Below are positions 8,901 to 17,464 of a stretch of 64,000 nucleotides of DNA, piece after piece. The stretch comes from Lactobacillus laiwuensis. GTDB lineage: Bacteria > Bacillota > Bacilli > Lactobacillales > Lactobacillaceae. The notes beneath the pieces were generated by a model. It made no database searches. It worked only from the letters and a program-made list of their open reading frames with translations, and was not told where the DNA came from. Numbering within the stretch: position 1 is the stretch's first letter; every line of letters starts with the position of its first letter. The position numbers and the translations under genes were made by a program. The stretch spans positions 248,001 to 312,000 of the forward strand of contig NZ_BPPB01000001.1 of the NCBI RefSeq assembly GCF_019972835.1, given 5' to 3'.

Positions 8901-8956
8901 GTATTTTTTAAATAAATTTTTAATTTTTAAAATGATAGCCCTTTTATTTAAAAATA

Positions 8957-8985
8957 TTGAAAAAAGTACAAAAAAACTGTATCAT
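8957..8985 (+). promoter_or_regulatory. promoter of fumC
   Basis: TTGAAA (8957-8962), 17-bp spacer, TATCAT (8980-8985). The -35 context AAATATTGAAAAAA is shared with the promoter before the malate dehydrogenase gene at 12097. Confidence 0.65.
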
Positions 8986-9049
8986 GAGTGAAAGAGTAAT
9001 ATAAAATTTATTATTAGAAGAATGTCAGCATTAAATAAGGAGACTGAAC

Positions 9050-10453
9050 ATGAGCGAAAAAGAATATCGTGTTGAAAGTGATACTATCGGCCCTGTCAAA
9101 ATACCAAAAGAAGCTCTATGGGGACCGCAAACGGAACGCAGTCGCAATAACTTCCCCAGTGGTGAATTAATGCCTCTTGCAATTATTCGGGCATTTTTGC
9201 ATTTAAAAAAAGCTGCTGCTGAATCAAATGTAGAAGTCGGAGATGAGCCTGAGGATAAAGGGCAAGCAATTGAGGATGCTGTTGACCATTTGCTTAATTT
9301 AGATGACCATGAACTACGCAAGGACTTTCCATTACATGTATTGCAAACTGGGTCTGGAACTCAAAGTAATATGAATGTGAATGAAGTTGTTGCAAATTTA
9401 GCTAATAAGTTGCATCCAAATTTGCATATCTTACCTAATGATGATGTTAATAGAGGACAATCGTCTAATGATACTTACCCTACAGCAATGAATATTGTGG
9501 CTGTTGAGGCACTGGATAAACTTGAACCAGCTGTGCAACACCTAATTGATGAACTGATAGCAAAACAAAATAAGTATTGGAAAACCGTTAAAGTAGGTCG
9601 TACTCACCTGCAAGATGCCACTCCAATTACTTTTGGCCAAGAAGTTTCGGGTTATATTTCTGCCTTAAAACATGACTTGAATTATATTCAAGAACTTAAA
9701 CCAACATTGTACGAACTGGCAATTGGAGGGACAGCTGTTGGCACTGGACTTAATGCTGCACCTGGGATGACTGAAAAAATTGCCGGTAAATTGTCCCAAG
9801 TTTACGGACATGAATTTAAAGTTAAGACCAATAAGTTTTGGGGCTTAGCTCATCATTCTGGAATTGATGTTGTTCATGGTGCATTGAAAACTTTAGCTGC
9901 TGATATGTTTAAGATAGCACAGGATATTAGATTCTTAGCTTCTGGCCCAAGAGCCGGCTACCATGAGCTTAATATACCAGCTAATGAACCCGGATCTTCA
10001 ATTATGCCGGGTAAAGTTAACCCTACACAAGCTGAAGCCGTAACCATGGCAGCTGCAAAAGTTTTTGGCAACGATACCACAATTACTTTTGCCTGTTCAC
10101 AAGGAAATTTTGAAATGAACGTCTATAAAACAGTAATGATTACAGCTTTTCTTGATTCTTGTGACATTTTAACTGGTACTATTACAGGGTTTGCTGATAA
10201 AATGATAGCAGGCTTAACAGTTAATGCAGAAAAGATGGATGACTTGCTTGAAAGTTCTTTGATGACTGTTACAGCTCTGTCACCACACATTGGTTATCAT
10301 GCAGCTGCGAAAATTGCCCAAACTGCTGATAAGGAAGGGACAACTCTTAAGGAATCAGCTTTAAAAAGTGGCAAGTTAACAGAGGAAGAATATGATAAGT
10401 GGATGGATTACATGGAGATGACCAATGTATCTCAAACTAATCCTGAGAAATAA
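9050..10453 (+). CDS. fumC: class II fumarate hydratase
   Basis: 467 residues, the usual length for class II fumarases, which interconvert malate and fumarate without an iron-sulfur cluster. Visible motifs: the opening GPVKIPKEALWGPQT, TGSGTQSNMNVNEV, GRTHLQDATPITFGQE, and the signature loop GSSIMPGKVNPTQAE with the catalytic serine. RBS AAGGAG precedes ATG. The next gene, a soluble fumarate reductase, starts 30 bp downstream, so the pair makes succinate from malate. The homotetramer is expected in the cytoplasm. Aspartase is a relative, but the fumarase-type sequence and this context favour FumC. Confidence 0.96.
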   Translation: MSEKEYRVESDTIGPVKIPKEALWGPQTERSRNNFPSGELMPLAIIRAFLHLKKAAAESNVEVGDEPEDKGQAIEDAVDHLLNLDDHELRKDFPLHVLQTGSGTQSNMNVNEVVANLANKLHPNLHILPNDDVNRGQSSNDTYPTAMNIVAVEALDKLEPAVQHLIDELIAKQNKYWKTVKVGRTHLQDATPITFGQEVSGYISALKHDLNYIQELKPTLYELAIGGTAVGTGLNAAPGMTEKIAGKLSQVYGHEFKVKTNKFWGLAHHSGIDVVHGALKTLAADMFKIAQDIRFLASGPRAGYHELNIPANEPGSSIMPGKVNPTQAEAVTMAAAKVFGNDTTITFACSQGNFEMNVYKTVMITAFLDSCDILTGTITGFADKMIAGLTVNAEKMDDLLESSLMTVTALSPHIGYHAAAKIAQTADKEGTTLKESALKSGKLTEEEYDKWMDYMEMTNVSQTNPEK

Positions 10454-10483
10454 TTATTTTTAAAATTTTAGAGGAGAAAATAA

Positions 10484-11881
10484 ATGGGTAAATTTGTTTT
10501 TACGCCTAACGGCAGTGCAGAAATTAGAGACCGTTATGATGCAGTAATCGTAGGAGCCGGTGGAGCTGGCTTAACAGCCGCTATTCAGGCAAAAGAACTA
10601 GGCCTCAATGTTGCTGTTTTTGAAAAAAATGCTGATCTTGGTGGAAATACTAACAGGGCATCGTCAGGAATGAATGCTTCTGAGAGCCTGGTTCAACTTA
10701 ATGAAGGAATTATAGATAACAAGGAAGATTTTTATCAGGAGACTTTAAAAGGTGGAGGCAGACTAAATGATCGCGATCTTTTAAGGTATTTCGTTGACCA
10801 TTCAGCAGTAGCAATTGACTGGTTAATGAATCATGGCATTGAGTTAACAAATTTGACGATAACGGGTGGTATGAGTAAAAAGAGGGCTCACCGGCCTGCC
10901 TCAATGGCACCTGTTGGCAGTTATTTAGTAACAGGAGCTTTGAAACAAATTAAAGAAAAAAATATTCCTGTTTTTAATAATTCACGGGTAATTAGTTTAT
11001 TACAAAATGAGCAGAAAAAAGTTGTAGGAATTGAAGTCGAAACTGATTCAGGAACAAGAAAAGTTCAAGCAACAGCAATTTTACTAGCTTCAGGCGGCTT
11101 TGGTTCTTCAAAAGATTTGATAAAAAAATATCGTCCTGATCTAGCAAATTATAAAACAACTAATCAACCAGGAGCTACAGGCGATGGTCTAAAATTAGCA
11201 GACAAAGTGGATGCTCAACTAGAGCAAATGGAATTCATTCAGGTACATCCTACAGCTCAAACAGATACCGATCACGTATACTTAATAGGTGAAGGTTTAC
11301 GTGGCGAAGGTGCAATTTTAGTTAATAAATCTGGTCAGAGATTTGTTAATGAGCTTAATACTCGAAAAATTGTTTCCGATGCCATCACTAAATTAAATGA
11401 GGATGGTGCTTACCTCCTGTTTGATCAAACAATTCGTAATAACTTTACTGCTGTTGAATTTTATGATCACGTAGGACTAGTTAGTCAAGGCTCTTCTATT
11501 GAGGAATTAGCTGAAAATATCGGTGTAAACAGTGATAATTTGAAGGAAACAATATCAAAATGGAATGATTCTGTAAAGAACAAAAATGATAGTGAATATC
11601 AGCGAACTACTGGAATGGATCGCACTATTGAGCAAGGTCCTTTCTTTGCTATTCATATTAATCCAGCTATTCATTATACAATGGGTGGAATTCATATAAC
11701 TCCAAAAACTGAAGTCTTGGATTCTAACGGAAACGTTATTCCAGGACTCTATGCCGCAGGGGAGGTTTCAGGAGGATTGCATGGCAATAATAGAATTGGA
11801 GGAAACTCAATTGCTGAAACTGTGATATTTGGAAGACAGGCCGGTATACAGATGACAGAATTCACAAGACAATATAAATAA
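10484..11881 (+). CDS. soluble fumarate reductase, FAD-binding flavoprotein
   Basis: 465 residues: an FAD_binding_2 protein without the FMN_bind or haem domains of its relatives, and without a signal peptide. GAGGAG (24-29) binds the FAD ADP moiety. The residues expected of a fumarate reductase can all be placed: His255 in QVHPTAQ, Arg294 in LNTRKIV (aligned with the proton-donating Arg of flavocytochrome c3), His397 in HYTMGGIH and Arg437 in HGNNRIGGNS. It should reduce fumarate to succinate in the cytoplasm; the physiological electron donor is not shown. It is 30 bp behind fumC with its own RBS (AGAGGAG), so the two are very likely co-transcribed. Confidence 0.93.
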   Translation: MGKFVFTPNGSAEIRDRYDAVIVGAGGAGLTAAIQAKELGLNVAVFEKNADLGGNTNRASSGMNASESLVQLNEGIIDNKEDFYQETLKGGGRLNDRDLLRYFVDHSAVAIDWLMNHGIELTNLTITGGMSKKRAHRPASMAPVGSYLVTGALKQIKEKNIPVFNNSRVISLLQNEQKKVVGIEVETDSGTRKVQATAILLASGGFGSSKDLIKKYRPDLANYKTTNQPGATGDGLKLADKVDAQLEQMEFIQVHPTAQTDTDHVYLIGEGLRGEGAILVNKSGQRFVNELNTRKIVSDAITKLNEDGAYLLFDQTIRNNFTAVEFYDHVGLVSQGSSIEELAENIGVNSDNLKETISKWNDSVKNKNDSEYQRTTGMDRTIEQGPFFAIHINPAIHYTMGGIHITPKTEVLDSNGNVIPGLYAAGEVSGGLHGNNRIGGNSIAETVIFGRQAGIQMTEFTRQYK

Positions 11882-11890
11882 TCATTTAAT

Positions 11891-12024
11891 GAGTCTGGGA
11901 AAAAGGGCTCTTTGAAGTTAAATTAAGAAATTTCACAATTTAAAAGACTGACAAATCAACGTTTTATTGACCTGATTTGTCGGCCTTTTTTAGTTAGGTT
12001 AGAGTTTTTTCCCAGACTCTTTTT
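11891..12024. repeat. nested inverted repeat / complex terminator after the fumarate reductase gene
   Basis: An outer pair GAGTCTGGGAAAAA (11891-11904) and TTTTTTCCCAGACTC (12005-12019) ends in a T-run to about 12024. Inside it sits a second hairpin, GACAAATCA (11950-11958) with TGATTTGTC (11973-11981), followed by its own T-run (terminator about 11942-11992). No reading frame is present. It may be a compound terminator, a small RNA, or a copy of a dispersed element. Confidence 0.6.
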
Positions 12025-12096
12025 TATATTATTTGAAAGATGAAAATCATTTTATATTTTTAAAAAATTAAAAATTTAAATTATTTATTTTAAATA

Positions 12097-12147
12097 TTGA
12101 AAAAATTAAAAAATAATTTTATAATTATCAATGTAAAGGATTACATT
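12097..12147 (+). promoter_or_regulatory. promoter and dyad operator candidate of the malate dehydrogenase-citrate operon
   Basis: TTGAAA (12097-12102), 17-bp spacer, TATAAT (12120-12125). Just downstream is a 7-bp dyad, AATGTAA (12130-12136), AGGA, TTACATT (12141-12147), overlapping the expected transcription start. The whole 12035-12170 stretch is extremely AT-rich. CitI-type SorC regulators are known to bind AT-rich operators, so this is a plausible control region. Confidence 0.6.
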
Positions 12148-12174
12148 TTTTAAAAATTGAAAGGAAATGACGTT

Positions 12175-13104
12175 ATGAATAAAAAGGTTTTACTAGTTGG
12201 CGATGGAGCAGTAGGCTCAACTTTTGCCAATGATTTATTGCAACATACTAGAGTTGACGAGCTGGTTATTTGCGATGTGGTAAAAAAGCGTCCACTGGGT
12301 GATTCAATGGATTTAGAGGATATATTACCTTTTACTGGAGAATGTAATATTCATTCAGGAGAATACTCTGATGCAAAAGATGCTGACGTTGTTGTAATCA
12401 CAGCTGGTGTTCCGCGCAAACCGGGAGAAAGCCGCTTGGATCTAGTTAATAAAAATGTGACCATTTTAAAGAGCATTATTCAACCTGTAGTTGAATCTGG
12501 CTTCACTGGCATTTTTGTTGTCTCTGCTAATCCTGTTGATATTTTAACAACGCTGACCCAGAAACTATCGGGATTCCCTAAAAATAAGGTTATTGGAACG
12601 GGTACCTCCCTTGATTCAACACGATTAAAAGTTGACTTGGCAAGAAGATTACATGTTCCTGTTGCTGAAGTTGACTCTATGGTCTTAGGTGAGCACGGTG
12701 ATACTTCTTTCGAAAACTTTGATGAGTCAACAGTTAGTGGCAAGCCACTTAAAGATTTTGACGGTGTTGACAACTCTGTTCTGGATCAAGTAGAATCAGG
12801 TATTCGTAAAAAAGGAGGAAAAATAATTGAAAATAAAGGTGCTACTTTTTATGGCATTGCGATGATGCTAACCCAGATAGTTAATGCTATATTAACTAAT
12901 CAATCAATCGCCTTGCCTTTATCAGCACCAATTAAGGGTGAATATGGAATTAAAAATGAGCTTTATCTAGGAACACCTACTGTAATAAATGGCACCGGAA
13001 TTAGTCAAGTGCTTGAAACTAAGCTTTCTGAAACTGAAAAAGCTAAGATGCTGAATTCAGCTACAAAAATGCAGGAAGTACTAGATAATATTACTTTAGA
13101 TTAA
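12175..13104 (+). CDS. NAD-dependent malate dehydrogenase-like enzyme (LDH/MDH superfamily)
   Basis: 309 residues from ATG 12175, which has AAAGGA 9 nt upstream; a TTG at 12157 would include that RBS and is rejected. N-terminal Rossmann motif GDGAVG (9-14). Catalytic set: Arg87, Asp147, Arg150 and His174 in GEHGD. The specificity-loop residue, Gln in lactate dehydrogenases (AGAPQKPGE), is Arg81 here (AGVPRKPGE), the malate-type residue. I therefore predict reduction of oxaloacetate to malate, feeding fumarase. The overall sequence still looks like the LDH branch, and 2-hydroxyacid specificity varies in lactobacilli, so assay is needed for certainty. First gene of the citrate operon. Confidence 0.85.
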   Translation: MNKKVLLVGDGAVGSTFANDLLQHTRVDELVICDVVKKRPLGDSMDLEDILPFTGECNIHSGEYSDAKDADVVVITAGVPRKPGESRLDLVNKNVTILKSIIQPVVESGFTGIFVVSANPVDILTTLTQKLSGFPKNKVIGTGTSLDSTRLKVDLARRLHVPVAEVDSMVLGEHGDTSFENFDESTVSGKPLKDFDGVDNSVLDQVESGIRKKGGKIIENKGATFYGIAMMLTQIVNAILTNQSIALPLSAPIKGEYGIKNELYLGTPTVINGTGISQVLETKLSETEKAKMLNSATKMQEVLDNITLD

Positions 13105-13124
13105 CCAAAAAGAAGGCATGACGA

Positions 13125-13835
13125 ATGCAGGTTGGAAAAAGGATTTTTTTAAAAAGAAACCTTCCCCAAAAAGAAGTAATTGCTGCGTACAAAAATTTGC
13201 CCTCATCAAATGTGGCTGACTGTATGAATAGAACAGGTGCAATGGCACCAAGAATTAAGCTTATGTCCAAGCCTCATGAAGAAATGTGTGGACCAGCTTT
13301 TACAGTTCATAATCGTCCAGGTGATAATCTGACTATTTATGCAGCTTTAAAATATTGCCATGAAGGCGATATCGTAGTGATCGATAACGAAAACGACAAT
13401 ACCAGGGCTGTTATTGGTGAAGTAATGATGACTTGGCTGCGTGATCAAAGACATGTTGCTGGCGTCGTAGTTGACGGACCAATACGTGACATTGATAGTT
13501 TGCGTAATTGGGATTTGCCTATTTATGCGGTTAGTACAACGCCTGATGGACCATATAAAGAAGGTCCAGGAGAAATAAATGTCCCCATTTCTTGTGGGAA
13601 TGTAAGTGTTAATCCTGGTGACGTAATTTTAGGTGATGCAGATGGTGTTATTAAGATTGCTTTAGAAGAAGCAAGTGAATTGCTTCCGATCGTTCAGGAT
13701 TTTCACAAAAAAGATGATGCCAAAGCGGCCAGTTTTCATGACGGCACAGGAAATATAAATTGGCTTGATGAAGAACTGAAGAACAAAAATTATGAAATTA
13801 TCGACGATATTTATCGCCCGGAAAATTACAGGTAA
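13125..13835 (+). CDS. RraA-like protein, possible oxaloacetate decarboxylase / aldolase
   Basis: 236 residues of the RraA / HMG-CHA aldolase family. The core motif is visible: GDIVVIDNENDN, then HVAGVVVDGPIRDIDSL with the Arg-Asp pair used by aldolase members to bind pyruvate-like substrates and metal. Some members decarboxylate oxaloacetate, which would suit a citrate operon by giving pyruvate and CO2. Others only bind RNase E, an enzyme lactobacilli generally lack, so an enzymatic role is more likely. RBS AGAAGG precedes ATG. It follows the dehydrogenase by 20 bp and precedes the carrier gene by 5 bp. The exact reaction is inferred. Confidence 0.75.
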   Translation: MQVGKRIFLKRNLPQKEVIAAYKNLPSSNVADCMNRTGAMAPRIKLMSKPHEEMCGPAFTVHNRPGDNLTIYAALKYCHEGDIVVIDNENDNTRAVIGEVMMTWLRDQRHVAGVVVDGPIRDIDSLRNWDLPIYAVSTTPDGPYKEGPGEINVPISCGNVSVNPGDVILGDADGVIKIALEEASELLPIVQDFHKKDDAKAASFHDGTGNINWLDEELKNKNYEIIDDIYRPENYR

Positions 13836-13840
13836 TTAAA

Positions 13841-15307
13841 ATGAAAACACTAGAGAAAGTTAATTACAAGGGATTTATTTTGCCCCTTGCTGTTGGTGTT
13901 ATACTGTGGTGCATCACGCCGTTGCGTCCTGCAGGTTTATCAGCTCCAGCCTGGGAGATGTTTGCTATTTTCGTAGCAACTATTGTGGGATGTATCACGA
14001 AACCTTTGCCAATTGGTGGTACCACTTTAATTGGACTTATAGTAACTGTTTTAGTTGGTTTGGCTCCAATCAAGGACATTGTGGATCCTAAAACAGGCAA
14101 AGTAACAACAGGAATTCTTAGTGCCTTTAGCAATTCAGCTTCTTGGCTAATTGCTATGGCTTTCATCATGGCTTATGGTATTAGTAAAACTGGACTGGGC
14201 AACCGTATAGCTTATTGGATGATCAAACGTTTCGGTAAGAAATCCATTGGCATCGGCTATGCCATTACTGGATTGGAATTAATTTTAGGAGCTTTGATCC
14301 CATCAAACAGCGCCAGAACTGGAGGAGTCGTTTGGCCTGTAACCGAATCAATATCTAAAGATTATGATTCTTACCCCAATGAGCCTTCCAGAAAGAAAAT
14401 AGGTGCCTATCTCAGCTTCATGGCTTTTCATGCCAATATTCTTTCGACTGCTCTCTTCATTACTGGAGCGGCTCCAAATATGGTAGCTTCACAAATGGCA
14501 GCACAGAAAAATTACAATATGACCTGGATTAGTTGGTTTTCAGCCGCAGTAGTTCCTGTTCTTGTTGCAACTATTGTTATTCCACTTGTGATTTATAAAA
14601 TCTTTCCACCAGAAATAAAAGAAACACCTAATGCCGAAAAATGGGCCACTGATCATTTAAAGGAGATGGGACCAGTTACAAAACCTGAAAAAATTATGTC
14701 AATGGTATTTTTGCTGGCGATAATTTTATGGGTTTTATCTGGCGTTTTTGATATTCCACAATTAGATTCAACTTTTGTTGCCTTTCTAGCAGTAGGCTTG
14801 TTGCTGTTAACTGGTGTTTTAACCATGAAAGATGCCTTAAACCAAACTGGTGCCTGGAATATTTTAATTTGGCTGTCAATTTTAATTTTTATGGCAAGTA
14901 AACTTATTTCATTTGGCTTTATTGACTGGTTCTCAAAGACCATTCAAACAAGTCTTCATGGTATAAGTTGGCAAATAGTATTAGTGGTTTTAGTAATATT
15001 AATGTTTTATACTCACTATTTCTTTGCTAGTGGTACAGCTCACATGACAGCCTTATATTTACCATTCTTATCAGTAGCAGTAGCTACTGGTGCTCCTTTG
15101 GGTCTTTCTGCAATGCTGCTTGCATTTACAGGAGCCTTTAATGCTTCAACCACACATTATGCCAATGGACCAGCTTCGATACTAGCTACGACAGGTTACA
15201 TTAAACAGGGTGAATGGTGGAAATACAACTTTATCTTAGGAATTATCTATTTATTGATTTTTGGCTTAGTTGGAACTTTCTGGATGAAGATTATTGGAAT
15301 CTGGTAA
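13841..15307 (+). CDS. DASS/CitT family anion carrier, probable citrate:succinate antiporter
   Basis: 488-residue membrane protein with about 12 hydrophobic segments. It belongs to the CitT/2-oxoglutarate-malate translocator branch of the DASS family: ISKTGLGNRIAYWMIKRFGKKS, SNSASWL and IPSNSARTGG are typical, the SNS motifs corresponding to the SNT substrate-binding signatures. CitT of E. coli exchanges external citrate for succinate. Here citrate lyase genes lie downstream and a complete set for succinate formation lies in the flanking genes, so the same exchange is a reasonable inference. Malate or tartrate are alternative substrates. It starts 5 bp after the RraA-like gene. Confidence 0.88.
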   Translation: MKTLEKVNYKGFILPLAVGVILWCITPLRPAGLSAPAWEMFAIFVATIVGCITKPLPIGGTTLIGLIVTVLVGLAPIKDIVDPKTGKVTTGILSAFSNSASWLIAMAFIMAYGISKTGLGNRIAYWMIKRFGKKSIGIGYAITGLELILGALIPSNSARTGGVVWPVTESISKDYDSYPNEPSRKKIGAYLSFMAFHANILSTALFITGAAPNMVASQMAAQKNYNMTWISWFSAAVVPVLVATIVIPLVIYKIFPPEIKETPNAEKWATDHLKEMGPVTKPEKIMSMVFLLAIILWVLSGVFDIPQLDSTFVAFLAVGLLLLTGVLTMKDALNQTGAWNILIWLSILIFMASKLISFGFIDWFSKTIQTSLHGISWQIVLVVLVILMFYTHYFFASGTAHMTALYLPFLSVAVATGAPLGLSAMLLAFTGAFNASTTHYANGPASILATTGYIKQGEWWKYNFILGIIYLLIFGLVGTFWMKIIGIW

Positions 15308-16102
15308 ATGCTTGAAGAGAAAAACTTTATTACTAATGATGGTATACGAATAGCGTATTATGATACAGATAAAAGTGCACAACCTATATTGGCAGTTCCT
15401 GGTATAGGAAGCACCGCAATATTATGGAAAAAAGTTGCTAAACTTTTTGTAGCTGATTATCGTTTTATCGTAATAGATCCGCGTAACCAGGGACGTTCAC
15501 AAAGAACGTATAAAGGCCAGCGTATCAGTCGTCATGCGGCTGATTTAAAGGAACTAATTACCAAGTTAAATTTGAAAGATATTATCGCTATTGGAAATTC
15601 AATGGGTGCAGCAAATATTTGGGCTTATGTTTCATTATTTGGCTATGACAGGCTAAAGGCAATTATTGATTTAGATCAGCCACCCAAGATGATTCGAGAT
15701 AGCTCTTGGAAGTACGGCTTTAAAGATCTAACTTGGCAGAATTACCCGGATTATTTAAAGGCAGATTTTGGCAATGGCAGCTTTACTCATATTAATGATG
15801 AAATGTTTAAAGAGGCCAAAATGGAAGCCCAGAAATATTCATATAATGCTGAAGAGAATTATCTTTGTCGTATAGATCATGCTGAGCAAGATTGGCGAGA
15901 TGTTTTAATTGATTTAAAAATCCCAATGCTCGTTTTAGCAGGACAAAATTCACACTTTTTTGACTATCACTTTGCCTATGCCATGGAAAAGTTGAATAAA
16001 GCAATAACTGCGAAGATTATCAAAAATTGTGGACACCTAATTCAAGCTGAGCAGCCTCTGAGCATGTATAAAGAAGTTATGAACTTTTTAAAAGAAATTT
16101 AA
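15308..16102 (+). CDS. alpha/beta hydrolase
   Basis: 264 residues of the alpha/beta hydrolase fold. The nucleophile elbow GNSMG places Ser98; an oxyanion-loop PGIGST lies near 31, and NCGHLIQAEQP near the C-terminus supplies the catalytic His. No signal peptide. The ATG follows the carrier stop codon directly, so it is translated as part of the citrate operon. I do not know its substrate: an ester or thioester linked to citrate use, or a lactone, are guesses only. It is not a known subunit or maturation factor of citrate lyase. Confidence 0.8.
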   Translation: MLEEKNFITNDGIRIAYYDTDKSAQPILAVPGIGSTAILWKKVAKLFVADYRFIVIDPRNQGRSQRTYKGQRISRHAADLKELITKLNLKDIIAIGNSMGAANIWAYVSLFGYDRLKAIIDLDQPPKMIRDSSWKYGFKDLTWQNYPDYLKADFGNGSFTHINDEMFKEAKMEAQKYSYNAEENYLCRIDHAEQDWRDVLIDLKIPMLVLAGQNSHFFDYHFAYAMEKLNKAITAKIIKNCGHLIQAEQPLSMYKEVMNFLKEI

Positions 16103-16122
16103 CTCAAAGTGAGAATGGGAAA

Positions 16123-17178
16123 ATGGATAAAACCGTAGAACTTTTCTTAAGATTACCAGAAACAAAAAATAGGTGGCAAAATTTCCTAGTTAGTCAAGGG
16201 ATTAATAATTTTAGTTCTCGTGAAGTTGCTGTGATTGATCATACAGCTGGCCTAATTGATGAAGATGGTCAATTAGTAGGAACGGGTAGCATTGCTGGAA
16301 ATGTTCTCAAATATATCGCAGTTTCAAATGATGAATCTGTTCAGGGAGCAAGATTTAATCAAATAGTTTCAGCACTACAGGAATACCTTTTTAATCAGAG
16401 AATTTATCATTCATTCGTGTTTACTAAAGCGAAATATTCTGCCAGTTTTTCTCACTTAGGATTTAAGGAACTAGCGCATACTAATGAAGCAGCTTTTTTA
16501 GAGAGTGGCACGCCTAATATTCAGGATTTTTTGGCAAAAATTCCCAGAATAAAAGACCAAAGTCATAAAAAAGTTGCAGCAATTGTCATGAACGCTAATC
16601 CATTTACTTTAGGTCATCAAGGGCTGGTAAAACTTGCTAGTAGCGAAAATGATCTGGTATATGTGTTTGTTGTTGCTACAGATGCTTCATTATTTAAGAC
16701 GAGCGAAAGAATGGAACTGGTAAAACAAGGCACCTCTGAGTACAAAAATGTATTAGTAGTTAGTGGTGGAGACTATTTAGTTTCTCAATCAACTTTTCCA
16801 GCATACTTTTTAAAATCACCTGATGAACTGATCGCTACGCAAACAAAAATTGATGCATTAATTTTTAAAAATACTATTGCACCGAAATTGGCAATAAAAA
16901 AGCGTTATTTAGGTACTGAACCATTTTCAAGAACAACTAATTTCTATAATCAAAGCTTAAAAAATACACTTAGTCCCAAAATTGACGTTGAAATTGTTAA
17001 GCGCTTTTGCAATCACGATCAAATAATTACAGCTACACGTGTACGTCAACTGATCAAAAGTGACAATTTAAAAGACATTTCAAATTTAGTCCCGCCAACT
17101 ACATTTGATTTTATTAATAAAAACTATCAAATTTTACAAGAAAGAATAAAGAAAGGAATGAACATCAATGGAAATTAA
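16123..17178 (+). CDS. citC: citrate [pro-3S]-lyase ligase
   Basis: 351 residues. CitC acetylates the thiol of the citrate lyase prosthetic group using acetate and ATP, switching the lyase on. An N-terminal acetyltransferase-like domain (about 1-140) precedes a nucleotidyltransferase domain beginning at VAAIVMNANPFTLGHQGLV, whose N-x-x-P-F-T-x-G-H motif binds ATP. The C-terminal part has ATRVRQLIKS. The RBS lies in GAGAATGGGAAA upstream. It overlaps citD by 11 bp, so translational coupling is likely. Confidence 0.95.
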   Translation: MDKTVELFLRLPETKNRWQNFLVSQGINNFSSREVAVIDHTAGLIDEDGQLVGTGSIAGNVLKYIAVSNDESVQGARFNQIVSALQEYLFNQRIYHSFVFTKAKYSASFSHLGFKELAHTNEAAFLESGTPNIQDFLAKIPRIKDQSHKKVAAIVMNANPFTLGHQGLVKLASSENDLVYVFVVATDASLFKTSERMELVKQGTSEYKNVLVVSGGDYLVSQSTFPAYFLKSPDELIATQTKIDALIFKNTIAPKLAIKKRYLGTEPFSRTTNFYNQSLKNTLSPKIDVEIVKRFCNHDQIITATRVRQLIKSDNLKDISNLVPPTTFDFINKNYQILQERIKKGMNINGN

Positions 17179-17464
17179 GACTGTTGGAGTGGCAGGAACT
17201 TTAGAATCTTCAGATATTCAAATCATGGTCTCGGCTGGTCAAAATGGTATTGAAATTGACTTGGAATCCGAAGTAGCCAAGTCTTACGGAGATCAGATCA
17301 AAAAAGTGATAACTGATACTCTTAATAAATTCGGAATTGATAATGCAAAAGTCAAGGCTACTGATAAAGGTGCACTTGACTGCGTAATAGCTGCACGTAC
17401 ATTGGCTGCAGCTCAAAGAGCAACCGAAACCACAGATAAACCAAGATTGGAGGTACTACAATAA
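17168..17464 (+). CDS. citD: citrate lyase acyl carrier protein (gamma subunit)
   Basis: 98 residues, the normal CitD size. AGTLESSD near the N-terminus places Ser14, the residue that carries the phosphoribosyl-dephospho-CoA arm in characterised CitD proteins. RBS AAAGGAATG lies inside the end of citC. It is followed directly by citE. It works as the carrier in the cytoplasmic citrate lyase complex with CitE and CitF, and needs CitX and CitG for maturation. Confidence 0.96.
   Translation: MEIKTVGVAGTLESSDIQIMVSAGQNGIEIDLESEVAKSYGDQIKKVITDTLNKFGIDNAKVKATDKGALDCVIAARTLAAAQRATETTDKPRLEVLQ

Noticed and set aside
1765-11881. Calling both flavoproteins fumarate reductases
   Set aside because: Only the one at 10484-11881 carries the HPT, HYTMGG and HGNNRIGGNS active-site motifs; the one at 1765-3576 does not.
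12157-12174. TTG start 18 bp before the malate dehydrogenase ATG
   Set aside because: The extension would translate through the AAAGGA ribosome binding site.
13864-14169. Minus-strand frame of 101 residues inside the CitT-like gene
   Set aside because: Antisense to conserved transmembrane segments of the carrier; no supporting signals.
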